Shown here piece after piece: positions 7,931-14,884 of a stretch of 16,728 bases of DNA. This DNA comes from an uncultured Bacilli bacterium (lineage in GTDB: Bacteria > Bacillota_I > Bacilli_A > RF39 > UBA660), in assembly GCA_947626425.1 (NCBI GenBank), contig CANQRX010000021.1:1-16728 (forward strand), written 5' to 3'. Numbering within the stretch: position 1 is the first letter of the stretch; each line of letters starts with the position of its first letter. A program made the translations under genes and the position numbers. Under the pieces are notes generated by a model. That model was not told where the DNA came from, searched no databases, and worked only from the letters and a program-made list of their open reading frames with translations.

Positions 7931-7948
7931 GTTATAATTAAATTATAA
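7931..7948 (+). promoter_or_regulatory. Extended -10 promoter of the lipoprotein gene inside a 17-bp palindrome
   Basis: TGTTATAAT (7930-7938) is an extended -10 element (TGNTATAAT) on the plus strand, with no good -35 box. It lies in a perfect palindrome, TTATAATT-A-AATTATAA (7932-7948), which places a second TATAAT on the minus strand at 7942-7947. The two -10 boxes could serve divergent transcription, although AT-rich symmetry can arise by chance. Confidence 0.5.
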
Positions 7949-7970
7949 GAAAATTAAGGAGGTGAATAAA

Positions 7971-8375
7971 TTGAAAAAAATTTTATTAACTATTATTTTT
8001 GTTGTTATGGTTGTTGTTTTTACAGGATGCAGTAGAAAACAAAAATTCACTAATCATGAAGCTGTTGCATATACATCTTTGAGATTAGCAATCGCCCAAA
8101 GTGCAAATGCAGGTTTAGGAAAATTAGATAACGAATATTTAGATACTTTAAGAGCAGCAGTAAAAAAATTTGATAAAAACAGTGATTGGTTTGATAATTA
8201 TTTAGAAAGCTTTTATGGATTAACTAAAGATACAAATGAAAAACAAATTGATTATATATGTAATAAAGATTATTGTGCAAAATTTACTGTTAAAACAAAT
8301 GGTGTATATTATTATTTGATAGATTATTCATTTATTGAAAATGATATAAATGGTTACTATATTGATATAAATTAA
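7971..8375 (+). CDS. Small lipoprotein of unknown function
   Basis: The N-terminus is a clear lipoprotein signal: MKK, a hydrophobic stretch (ILLTIIFVVMVVV) and the lipobox VFTGC with Cys20 as the lipidation site. The mature part is about 115 residues, ends in a Tyr/Ile/Asp-rich tail and contains a CNKDYC pair that might form a disulfide outside the cell. I recognise no domain. TTG at 7971 is the preferred start because AAGGAGGTG lies about seven bases upstream; an in-frame GTG at 7962 overlaps that site. It is divergent from the ribbon-helix-helix gene and followed by a terminator hairpin inside the inverted-repeat element. Lgt, encoded in this window, would process it. Confidence 0.82.
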   Translation: MKKILLTIIFVVMVVVFTGCSRKQKFTNHEAVAYTSLRLAIAQSANAGLGKLDNEYLDTLRAAVKKFDKNSDWFDNYLESFYGLTKDTNEKQIDYICNKDYCAKFTVKTNGVYYYLIDYSFIENDINGYYIDIN

Positions 8376-8411
8376 TATATGTTATAGAAATTTCTCAATA
8401 ATTTTATTATG

Positions 8412-8565
8412 GTGACTTCTCAAAGTAAATACAACTGATAAATTAAGTAAATAAAAAACAAAAGTAAATGCAACTGAAAAATCGGCATATTTTTTACCGA
8501 TTTTTTTTAACCAAATTAGTTATTCTCATTGTAAAAACAACCACATATTTACTTTGAGAATTCAC
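8412..8565. mobile_element. 154-bp element with 20-bp terminal inverted repeats (possible MITE or solo IS ends)
   Basis: The left end (8412-8431) and the reverse complement of the right end (8546-8565) match at 19 of 20 positions, sharing the core TTCTCAAAGTAAATA. The motif AAAGTAAATACAACTGA recurs inside as direct copies at 8422-8438 and 8461-8477 (one mismatch). A looser copy, TTCTCATTGTAAAAACAAC, lies at 8523-8541. Repeated subterminal motifs of this kind are known as transposase-binding sites in some insertion sequence families. There is no coding capacity and I find no convincing target duplication. It could be a non-autonomous element, a deleted insertion sequence, or a regulatory hairpin region. 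Confidence 0.55.
8477..8508 (+). terminator. Intrinsic terminator downstream of the lipoprotein gene
   Basis: A 9-bp stem (AAAAATCGG / CCGATTTTT) with an 11-base loop is followed by more T residues on the plus strand. It lies 102 bases past the lipoprotein stop, inside the inverted-repeat element. The A tract before it would let it work on the minus strand too. Confidence 0.75.
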
Positions 8566-8592
8566 ACTAATATTATAGCTATCAATTTAAAC

Positions 8593-8620
8593 TTGCAAAA
8601 ATAATTAAGGCAGGTATAAT
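8593..8620 (+). promoter_or_regulatory. Promoter of the 230-aa orphan gene
   Basis: TTGCAA (8593-8598), 16 bases, then TATAAT (8615-8620). AAGGAGG (8628-8634) and the ATG at 8641 follow. The promoter lies just outside the right end of the inverted-repeat element. Confidence 0.7.
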
Positions 8621-8640
8621 AAACGCCAAGGAGGTTAATT

Positions 8641-9333
8641 ATGAATAGTACATGGAATTTAACACAAGATTTAGTAAATAAACATTTACAACAAGACAAA
8701 GTAGATTTTTTTAAAGAAGGACATTATATTTTAACTAAAAATCAATATTTCTGTAATTTACTTTTAAATTCTTTACAAGTTAAAAGTCAACAAAATGACA
8801 ATTACGTTTTAGTTGACACTTTAACGCAAGAACAATACATTGTTTATTATAACGAACTTCTCCAAGCCATATGCACTCAAAAAGAAAAAGTTATGGATTT
8901 AAAAAAAGAAACAAAAATTTTAGAAATGTTTTTAAGTTTTGACAAACAATTTTTTATGACTTTACAAAGTGATTTACTACGAATTGACAAACTATATTCT
9001 TATACTCAATTAGATATTAGTACTGATTTTTATAATTTTGAAAACGTTAAAAATTTCTTAAATCTAAATCCCTATTATCAATCTTTATGGCAACTAATTT
9101 CTAGTAGCGAGTTTCAAAGTCAAGTTAAACCCGATTTAAATATTGCTTCATTTATTCAATCAAATGTTTTTGCAATTCCTAAATGTCAAAGAATTGAAGT
9201 GACTTGGCCAAATAAAGATGTAATTATAACTAATTATCGAGTAAATGATTCTTTAACACCTCTAGAAAACCACACAGAAGAAATTAATAAAGCTTTAGAA
9301 ACTGCTTCAATAAAACTTGTAAGAAAAGAGTGA
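8641..9333 (+). CDS. Hypothetical soluble protein (230 aa), unknown function
   Basis: A perfect AAGGAGG six bases before the ATG and a good promoter mark this as a real gene. The protein has no signal peptide or membrane segment, so it should be cytoplasmic. It is rich in Gln, Asn, Tyr and Leu, with predicted-looking helical stretches (for example ELLQAICTQKEKVMDLKKET) and a C-terminal part with strand-like segments (RIEVTWPNKDVIITNYRV). I recognise no family. It is one of only two clear plus-strand genes here. It converges with the membrane-anchored protein gene and shares its terminator. Its stop codon (TGA, 9331-9333) lies inside the terminator stem. Confidence 0.8.
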   Translation: MNSTWNLTQDLVNKHLQQDKVDFFKEGHYILTKNQYFCNLLLNSLQVKSQQNDNYVLVDTLTQEQYIVYYNELLQAICTQKEKVMDLKKETKILEMFLSFDKQFFMTLQSDLLRIDKLYSYTQLDISTDFYNFENVKNFLNLNPYYQSLWQLISSSEFQSQVKPDLNIASFIQSNVFAIPKCQRIEVTWPNKDVIITNYRVNDSLTPLENHTEEINKALETASIKLVRKE

Positions 9334-9357
9334 AAAAATCCATTATTTCACTCTTTT
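9324..9357. terminator. Bidirectional terminator between convergent genes
   Basis: A perfect 12-bp inverted repeat (AAAAGAGTGAAA / TTTCACTCTTTT) has a 10-base loop. A T tract follows on the plus strand (to 9359) and T residues follow on the minus strand. The stop codons of both flanking genes lie in the two arms. It should end transcripts from both sides. Confidence 0.88.
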
Positions 9358-10163
9358 TTATTTACCAACATGCCTGTAATTTGGTACATATTATTAATAT
9401 TTCGTAACTTTAAAGTTATAGTATGTTTAACATATTTATCCGCATATTCAGTTACCGATGGATTTTGATAATTTACATAATCATTACTGTAAACTAAATC
9501 TTCATTTACTAAGTTTTGATCAAATTCTAAACAATCCAACTTTAATGTATATTCATCACGGTCCTCTGTCATCTCTTTAAATTTAATAATTAAGGAGTTA
9601 AACCCCCAATCAGAATTAATTACCCCATAAATATAGCCGTTTTTACGAGTAAAAGTTGGTTCACCTTCAACTTCAAAAGCATCATCATTATAAGTTGAAT
9701 TTAATAAATTTTGATAGTATTTTTTAAAACCATCCTCACCAATTGCATAACCACCATTTAAATATTCTCCACTAGGACTTGTCCCAGGAATTTTTACAAC
9801 TCCATATTTCTCTCCAAAATAATTAGCCATCGCAAAACCAAATTGAAATTCATCATAATCACTAGTTATTAAATTATTAGTTTGCCCAAGTTCTTCACAA
9901 TCATCTTTACAATCGCTAGGTAAATAGGCTTCTTCAATTGAATTAATACTATACCTTAATGCTAAAGCAAAATTTTGCAAAGCATTATTTGCATCACTTT
10001 TATTAACTTTAACGTAAACAGTTTTGTCATTAGAAGGCTGTTCTGAAGATGGATTTTTTTTCTTTGGCTTATGATTAATAAGCATAAGCGCAAAAATAAC
10101 GACAACGATAACCGAAATTAAAATTCCACCTCCAATAAGAGTTTTCTTTGATACATTATACAA
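9348..10163 (-). CDS. Membrane-anchored extracytoplasmic protein of unknown function
   Basis: One hydrophobic segment near the N-terminus (LIGGGILISVIVVVIFALML) is followed by a basic, Pro/Ser-rich linker (HKPKKKNPSSEQPS). About 220 hydrophilic residues follow that should lie outside the cell. There is no lipobox cysteine. A DCKDDC pair could form a disulfide. The N-terminal part of the outer domain (ANNALQNFALALRYSI) looks helical, the C-terminal part strand-rich. I recognise no domain. The start is uncertain: ATG at 10175 has AGG immediately in front, too close, while TTG at 10163 has GGTGG five bases upstream and is preferred here. The alternative adds four residues. Its last codons and stop form one arm of the shared terminator. 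Confidence 0.82.
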   Translation of the reverse strand: MYNVSKKTLIGGGILISVIVVVIFALMLINHKPKKKNPSSEQPSNDKTVYVKVNKSDANNALQNFALALRYSINSIEEAYLPSDCKDDCEELGQTNNLITSDYDEFQFGFAMANYFGEKYGVVKIPGTSPSGEYLNGGYAIGEDGFKKYYQNLLNSTYNDDAFEVEGEPTFTRKNGYIYGVINSDWGFNSLIIKFKEMTEDRDEYTLKLDCLEFDQNLVNEDLVYSNDYVNYQNPSVTEYADKYVKHTITLKLRNINNMYQITGMLVNKKE

Positions 10164-10337
10164 GTAAACCACCATCCTATAATTTAATTAAATCATAGAA
10201 TAAATAAAAATACAATTAAAATGAACAGAACTAATTATTAACTAATTTAGTCTTTTTGATAATAGTGTCCAATAAAAGATAAAGAACCATTTTCTAAAAA
10301 TATTAAGTTTACACTTTTAACTTTCTTTAACAAAATA

Positions 10338-10370
10338 AAAAACAGAACTTAAATTTTTAAAGTTCGTTTT
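10338..10370 (-). terminator. Terminator of the small orphan gene
   Basis: On the minus strand AAAAC-GAACTT pairs with AAGTTC-(T)-GTTTT, with one bulged base and a nine-base loop, and more T residues follow. The 5' arm is made from the last codons of the gene ending at 10349. Confidence 0.6.
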
Positions 10371-10546
10371 AAATCTTTCGAATTATTTATTTGGTCTAAA
10401 AAACATAAAGAAGCCTTCCAAACAATTTCTAAATCAAAGTCTTTTTTTATTAAATAAGCCCGATAATTATCAATAGCTATAATGCCAATTCCATAAACAA
10501 TTTCATCATATTCTAAACTTTTTGCCATAATTAAATTTTCTTCCAT
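10349..10546 (-). CDS. Small hypothetical protein (65 aa)
   Basis: The start is ATG 10546, six bases after GCGAGGTG; an in-frame ATG at 10564 has no such site. The 65-residue product (MEENLIMAKSLEYDEIVYGI...) is soluble, with no signal or membrane segment. It has an alternating hydrophobic middle (IVYGIGIIAIDNYRAYLI) and an acidic and aromatic patch (DFDLEIVWKASLCFLDQI). I recognise no family. It sits between the ftsH terminator and its own terminator, so it is probably a single-gene unit. The good ribosome binding site and flanking terminators support that it is real. Confidence 0.6.
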   Translation of the reverse strand: MEENLIMAKSLEYDEIVYGIGIIAIDNYRAYLIKKDFDLEIVWKASLCFLDQINNSKDLKRTLKI

Positions 10547-10592
10547 TATAAACACCTCGCCCATTATTTTACCGTATTCCTAAATTAAAAGC

Positions 10593-10598
10593 ATTATA
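10593..10598 (-). promoter_or_regulatory. Possible -10 box for the small orphan gene
   Basis: A perfect TATAAT on the minus strand lies between the ftsH terminator and the 65-aa gene, giving a leader of about 40 bases. No good -35 box is seen at 16-18 bases (TTTTGG/TTTTTG), so the call rests on the -10 box and position. Confidence 0.35.
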
Positions 10599-10616
10599 AA
10601 TTATTAAAAAATAGCC

Positions 10617-10644
10617 AAAAAAGAATAGAGCAATTTCTATTCTT
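10617..10644 (-). terminator. Intrinsic terminator of tilS-ftsH
   Basis: An 8-bp stem (AAGAATAG / CTATTCTT) with an eight-base loop is followed by TTTT on the minus strand. The ftsH stop codon TAG lies in the 5' arm, so the terminator overlaps the gene end. Confidence 0.75.
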
Positions 10645-12640
10645 CTTCATCTTCATTTTCTTGTTTTTTTTCTATTTCGGCAATGGCATCCTTTAATTCT
10701 TCGGCATTCATTTTATCATAGCCTTTAATTTTAAGTTCTTTAGCCTTTTCTTTTAATTCCTCAAGTTCTTTCATTTCTTTTAATTCATCAGCTTCTAAAA
10801 CTTTACCATATTTTACAACAGAATCAATTTCTTCTTTAGTAATTGTTTCTCTTTCAATTAATGTATGTGATAACTTCATTACTAAATCTTCATTTTCTTT
10901 TAGAATTTTCTTCGCATTCGCGTAACATTCATTTATTATTTTCCGTGATTCTTGGTCAATTTCTAAAGCAACTTGGTCTGAATAATTTTTTGTTTTATTG
11001 TAATCTCGACCTAAGAATACATTTTCACTTGTGCTTGATTCATAACGAATTGGTCCTAAATCACTCATTCCATATTCTGTTACCATACTTCTTGCAAGTT
11101 CAGTTGCCCGTTTAAAGTCATCACTTGCCCCTGTTGTAATATCGTCTAAGAATAACTCTTCGGCAGCCCGTCCGGCTAAAGTACTAGTAATTGTGGCAAT
11201 CATCTCACGTTTAGTATATCTTGTTATATTATCTTCCTTTGGTGTATAAGCTGTATAACCACCAGCCATGCCTCGAGGAACAATTGTAATTTTTTGAACT
11301 TCCATGGCATCACGAAGTTTTAAACCAATAACTGCATGACCTGATTCATGAACAGCCGTTAACCATTTAACATCATCACTAACTTTTCGGGAAGTTTTAG
11401 CAGGTCCCATTAAAACTCGGTCTGTAGCTTCATCAATATCTTTTAAAGTAATTTGATCTTGATCTTTTCGAACTGCTAATAAAGCGGCTTCATTTAATAA
11501 ATTTTCCAAGTCAGCTCCGGAAAAACCAGAAGTTCTTTTACTAATACTTTTTAAATTAACATTTTTAGCTAAAATTTTATCTTTCGCGTGAACTTTCAAG
11601 ATTGCTTCTCTTTCTTGCGTATCAGGTAGACTAACAGTAACTTGTCGGTCAAAACGACCAGGACGAAGTAAAGCTGGATCTAGGACATCCGGACGATTCG
11701 TTGCCGCGATGATTATAATACCTTCATTCGCCCCAAAACCATCCATTTCAGTTAATAACTGATTTAATGTTTGCTCACGTTCATCATGACCACCGCCAAT
11801 TCCTGAACCTCTTTGACGACCAACTGCATCAATTTCATCAATGAAAATTAAGCAAGGTGCATTTCTTTTCGCTTCTTTAAACATATCCCGAACTCTTGAG
11901 GCCCCAACACCGACAAACAATTCCACAAAATCCGAACCACTTATAAAATAAAATGGAACATTAGCTTCACCAGCCACTGCTTTAGCTAATAACGTTTTCC
12001 CAGTTCCCGGAGGACCAACAAGTAAAACACCTTTTGGAATTCTTGCCCCTAATCTTTGGAATTTCTTAGGATTTTTTAAGAAATCAATTAATTCGGCAAC
12101 TTCTTCTTTTTCTTCTTTTAAACCAGCCACATCGTTAAATTTAACTTTACCACCATTTTCACTTAATTTTGCCCGACTCTTTCCAAAATCCATGGAACCA
12201 CGATTCGTACTGCTCATTTTAGCAAAAATGAAATAAGTAGCTGCAACTAATATTAATAAAGGTAAAACATTAACAACTATATATAGCCAAGAAATCTTAC
12301 CTGGATCAGGATTAGTTTCATAAACTTTTAAATTGTTAGATTCGGCATACTTAATTATATTAGCCATTTGTTCTTCCACAACAGTGGTTTTAAAACGTTC
12401 ATTATCTTTATAAGAACTTAATTTACCTTCCACATAATAAACACTTTCCTCACTGCTTGGGGTAATTGATATTTCGGTAACTGATTTATTAGCAATTTCA
12501 TTCATTAATTCCCCAGTCGAAATATCATGAGGTTTCGTTATTCCCATATTTAAAATACTTAAAACCGCAAAAATAACGACCACTAAAATTAAATAAGGAA
12601 ATAAATTTTTTATAGCATTTTGATTATTATTTTTTTTCAT
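10637..12640 (-). CDS. ftsH: ATP-dependent zinc metalloprotease FtsH
   Basis: FtsH is a membrane-anchored hexameric AAA+ protease that removes damaged or unassembled membrane proteins and some regulators. In the 667-residue protein, two membrane segments (about 13-33 and 117-140) flank an outer domain. Walker A is GPPGTGKT (209-216), Walker B LIFIDEID (264-271), and the second region of homology includes PALLRPGRFDR (322-332). The zinc site is HESGH (431-435), with an Asp in TGASDDF (503-509) as the likely third ligand. The last 45 residues form a charged extension with a Rho-N/SAP-like pattern (KELKIKGYDKMNAEELKDAI). The start overlaps the tilS stop by one base (TAATG), and AAAGGAA lies inside tilS, so translation is probably coupled. 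Confidence 0.97.
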   Translation of the reverse strand: MKKNNNQNAIKNLFPYLILVVVIFAVLSILNMGITKPHDISTGELMNEIANKSVTEISITPSSEESVYYVEGKLSSYKDNERFKTTVVEEQMANIIKYAESNNLKVYETNPDPGKISWLYIVVNVLPLLILVAATYFIFAKMSSTNRGSMDFGKSRAKLSENGGKVKFNDVAGLKEEKEEVAELIDFLKNPKKFQRLGARIPKGVLLVGPPGTGKTLLAKAVAGEANVPFYFISGSDFVELFVGVGASRVRDMFKEAKRNAPCLIFIDEIDAVGRQRGSGIGGGHDEREQTLNQLLTEMDGFGANEGIIIIAATNRPDVLDPALLRPGRFDRQVTVSLPDTQEREAILKVHAKDKILAKNVNLKSISKRTSGFSGADLENLLNEAALLAVRKDQDQITLKDIDEATDRVLMGPAKTSRKVSDDVKWLTAVHESGHAVIGLKLRDAMEVQKITIVPRGMAGGYTAYTPKEDNITRYTKREMIATITSTLAGRAAEELFLDDITTGASDDFKRATELARSMVTEYGMSDLGPIRYESSTSENVFLGRDYNKTKNYSDQVALEIDQESRKIINECYANAKKILKENEDLVMKLSHTLIERETITKEEIDSVVKYGKVLEADELKEMKELEELKEKAKELKIKGYDKMNAEELKDAIAEIEKKQENEDEEE

Positions 12641-13953
12641 TAAAACAATTCCTTTCTTTCATATCTATATATTATATCATAATTTTCATTTTTTTCTCTA
12701 TCATATTCTGATTTTTTAACCCCCAATATCCAAATTACTTTATTTTCACTATCTATCATAATAGGTACTTCATCTTTATCAGCAATTTTAGCATCAATAA
12801 GAATGTCTTTAACTTTCTTCGTTCCCAAAAGATTTTTAACTTTCATTTTCATTCCTTTTTGACGAGTTGTTATATAAAGTGGTAACTTAATTTCCTTAGA
12901 ATTTAAATGAATTTCAAAATTACTTTTTTGTTGATAATCCAAAATTTTATAAACTATTCCTGTTGGCAAAGTTGTAATTTCCTTACATTCTATGCAATAA
13001 TTTTCCTTATTTTTCTTTTTTTCTAAATAAAAGGAATTTTTATTAATTTTTAATTCATAATTTAAAGGCAACAGCAAAGTATTTTTTTTCCTTGGACCAT
13101 TAAGAAACTTAATTATTTTTTCCACATCATTTTCATTACAGACATTTACCTTTTCTTGATATAGTTGTTTTAATTCTTTTTTTATAATTTCTTTTTGTAA
13201 AAATTCATCAAGCTTTATAAACTCTGTTAAATCATACTGACCATTTTTTTTAATTTTTTCTTCAACAGCTAAAATTTGTCTTTCAATATAATTTGTTACA
13301 TTTTCAATTTCTTTACTTAGTTTGCTCATTTTTTTAAAAAATTGTTTTTCTTCTTTTTGCAACAAAGGAATTACTTGATGACGAAGGCGATTTCGCAAGT
13401 GATTATCTAAATCATTAGTTTTATCAATCGCATAAGGAATGTTTTGTTCCTTAACATAAGCCATTATCTCTTCTTTCGTAACAGATAAAAGAGGTCGGTA
13501 AAAACAAACTCCATCAATTACACTTACTTCCTTAATGCCTACCAAACTTTTAAGGGTACTTCCTCTTAAAATTTTCATAATAATTGATTCGGCTAAATCA
13601 TTTAGGTGATGGGCAGTTATAACATAATCAGCCTGATATTGTTGTTGCAATTTTTTAAAAAAAGCAAACCGAATTTCCCGAGCTTCTTCTTCGGTAAATC
13701 TCCCCTTTCGATATTCATTAATTGTTAGTTGTTCAAATGTTAAGTTATTATTTTCACAATAACTTTTAACCATATCTGCTTCCTTATCACATTCTTCCCG
13801 AGTCTTGTGATTAACATGGGCGACAACGATTTTAATATCCTGCGGATAGTTTTTTAATAAATGCAGTAAAAACATCGAATCCGGTCCCCCTGAAACACAG
13901 ACAATTACCTTCATCCCTTCTTTTAAACGTGACAACAGATTATTTTTTTTCAT
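12640..13953 (-). CDS. tilS: tRNA(Ile)-lysidine synthase
   Basis: TilS attaches lysine to C34 of the CAU-anticodon tRNA-Ile, so that it reads AUA and is charged with isoleucine. This is essential in most bacteria and important here because an AT-rich genome uses AUA heavily. The 437-residue protein has the PP-loop SGGPDS (21-26), the HVNHKTREECDKEAD segment and TAHHLNDLAESI, all typical of the catalytic domain. A middle helical region and a C-terminal substrate-binding domain (about 355-430) follow. AAAGGAG lies six bases before the ATG. A promoter lies 24-52 bases upstream. In Bacillus subtilis tilS, hprT and ftsH are adjacent; here hprT is absent and ftsH follows directly. Confidence 0.96.
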   Translation of the reverse strand: MKKNNLLSRLKEGMKVIVCVSGGPDSMFLLHLLKNYPQDIKIVVAHVNHKTREECDKEADMVKSYCENNNLTFEQLTINEYRKGRFTEEEAREIRFAFFKKLQQQYQADYVITAHHLNDLAESIIMKILRGSTLKSLVGIKEVSVIDGVCFYRPLLSVTKEEIMAYVKEQNIPYAIDKTNDLDNHLRNRLRHQVIPLLQKEEKQFFKKMSKLSKEIENVTNYIERQILAVEEKIKKNGQYDLTEFIKLDEFLQKEIIKKELKQLYQEKVNVCNENDVEKIIKFLNGPRKKNTLLLPLNYELKINKNSFYLEKKKNKENYCIECKEITTLPTGIVYKILDYQQKSNFEIHLNSKEIKLPLYITTRQKGMKMKVKNLLGTKKVKDILIDAKIADKDEVPIMIDSENKVIWILGVKKSEYDREKNENYDIIYRYERKELF

Positions 13954-13976
13954 TTTTTCTCCTTTGAAACACGATT

Positions 13977-14005
13977 ATTGTAGCAATTTCTTAATCAATA
14001 TTCAA
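13977..14005 (-). promoter_or_regulatory. Sigma-A-type promoter for tilS-ftsH
   Basis: On the minus strand TTGAAT (14000-14005) is followed after 17 bases by TACAAT (13977-13982), about 24 bases before the tilS ATG. It lies in the 82-base gap after the yitT-like gene, which contains no clear terminator. Confidence 0.65.
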
Positions 14006-14035
14006 GTCCTTTTTAGCACTTTAAGACTTAGAGTG

Positions 14036-14884
14036 TTAATTTTCCCGAAGTAAGACATTAGCATTTAACTGTTCATAAGCATTAGTAATTATAATAAACG
14101 ACCGCGGATCAAGATACATTATTCCTTCTTTAACTGCATAATAATCCCTTTTACTAACACTAGTCATAATTAATTTCTGCTTTTTTAATGAAAAACCACC
14201 TTTAACATTAAAAATTGTCATATCGTACGCGAAAGTTTTCATTAAATATTCCTCAACTAATTTCGGTTTTTCTGTATAAATATATAACACTTTATTATGA
14301 TTTAATTCCAACATCGTTTTATTAGAAACAAGACTAATTAAAGAAATCATCACAATTGAATAAAGCATATTTGGAAAACCAAAGCAAAAAGCCGAAGCCA
14401 AGACAATCGAACCATCAACAAATAAAATCGACTTCCCCATCGGAATTTTATATTTAAGCTCAATAATTTGGTTTAAAATATCCGTTCCCCCCGAAGTAAA
14501 ACCATTTTTATAAATTAAACCAGCTCCAAAACCAGTCGCCATTCCTCCAAAAACGGCAATTAAAACGGGGTCAAAATGACTTAAATCCAGAAAATTAGCC
14601 ACCGGTTCTAATAAACTTATCAAAACTGGAAATAACAAAGCTCCAACAATAGTATTTCTGGTTTTTTCTTTTCCTAAAAAAACAAAACTTAAAACAATCA
14701 AAAAGATATTACCAATAAAAATTATAATACTTTCATTAATATGCGTATAATATGTCACAATTTGGGAAAACCCACTGATACCACCGGCTGAAAAACAAAA
14801 TGGTTTTTGAAATAAATTAAAACTTAAAGCCATTATAACTAAACCCACAATTACCCCAAAATAATTTTTCAATTTTTTATTCAT
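14036..14884 (-). CDS. YitT-family membrane protein (DUF161/DUF2179)
   Basis: The 282-residue protein has about five or six hydrophobic segments over its first 190 residues, including glycine-rich stretches (GGISGFSQIVTYY, FGGMATGFGAGLIYKNGFTSGGTDIL) typical of the YitT/DUF161 membrane domain. The C-terminal 80 residues (KPKLVEEYLMKTFAYDMTIFNVKGG... SKRDYYAVKEGIMYLDPRSFIIITNA) match the small cytoplasmic DUF2179 domain usually found with it. The family is widespread in Firmicutes; its substrate is unknown, so I give no symbol. ATG 14884 has AAAGGTG about seven bases upstream. An in-frame GTG at 14893 lies within that site and is less likely. The gene overlaps the end of prfB by 8 bases and is surely cotranscribed with it. 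Confidence 0.92.
   Translation of the reverse strand: MNKKLKNYFGVIVGLVIMALSFNLFQKPFCFSAGGISGFSQIVTYYTHINESIIIFIGNIFLIVLSFVFLGKEKTRNTIVGALLFPVLISLLEPVANFLDLSHFDPVLIAVFGGMATGFGAGLIYKNGFTSGGTDILNQIIELKYKIPMGKSILFVDGSIVLASAFCFGFPNMLYSIVMISLISLVSNKTMLELNHNKVLYIYTEKPKLVEEYLMKTFAYDMTIFNVKGGFSLKKQKLIMTSVSKRDYYAVKEGIMYLDPRSFIIITNAYEQLNANVLLREN

Noticed and set aside
7901..8395. AGAAATTTCT on both sides of the lipoprotein gene (7901-7910 and 8386-8395) as insertion-site repeats
   Set aside because: Ten AT-rich palindromic bases can recur by chance, and the flanking bases diverge, so a duplication is not supported.
8405..8576. TATTAT on both sides of the inverted-repeat element as a target duplication
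   Set aside because: The two copies are not the same distance from the repeat ends (one base versus five) and the motif is common in this composition.
10247..10348. About 33 open minus-strand codons ending ...SLSFIGHYYQKD before the gene at 10163
   Set aside because: The translation looks protein-like, but it has no ATG, no ribosome binding site and begins in a terminator T tract. It may be a gene remnant; I cannot support it.
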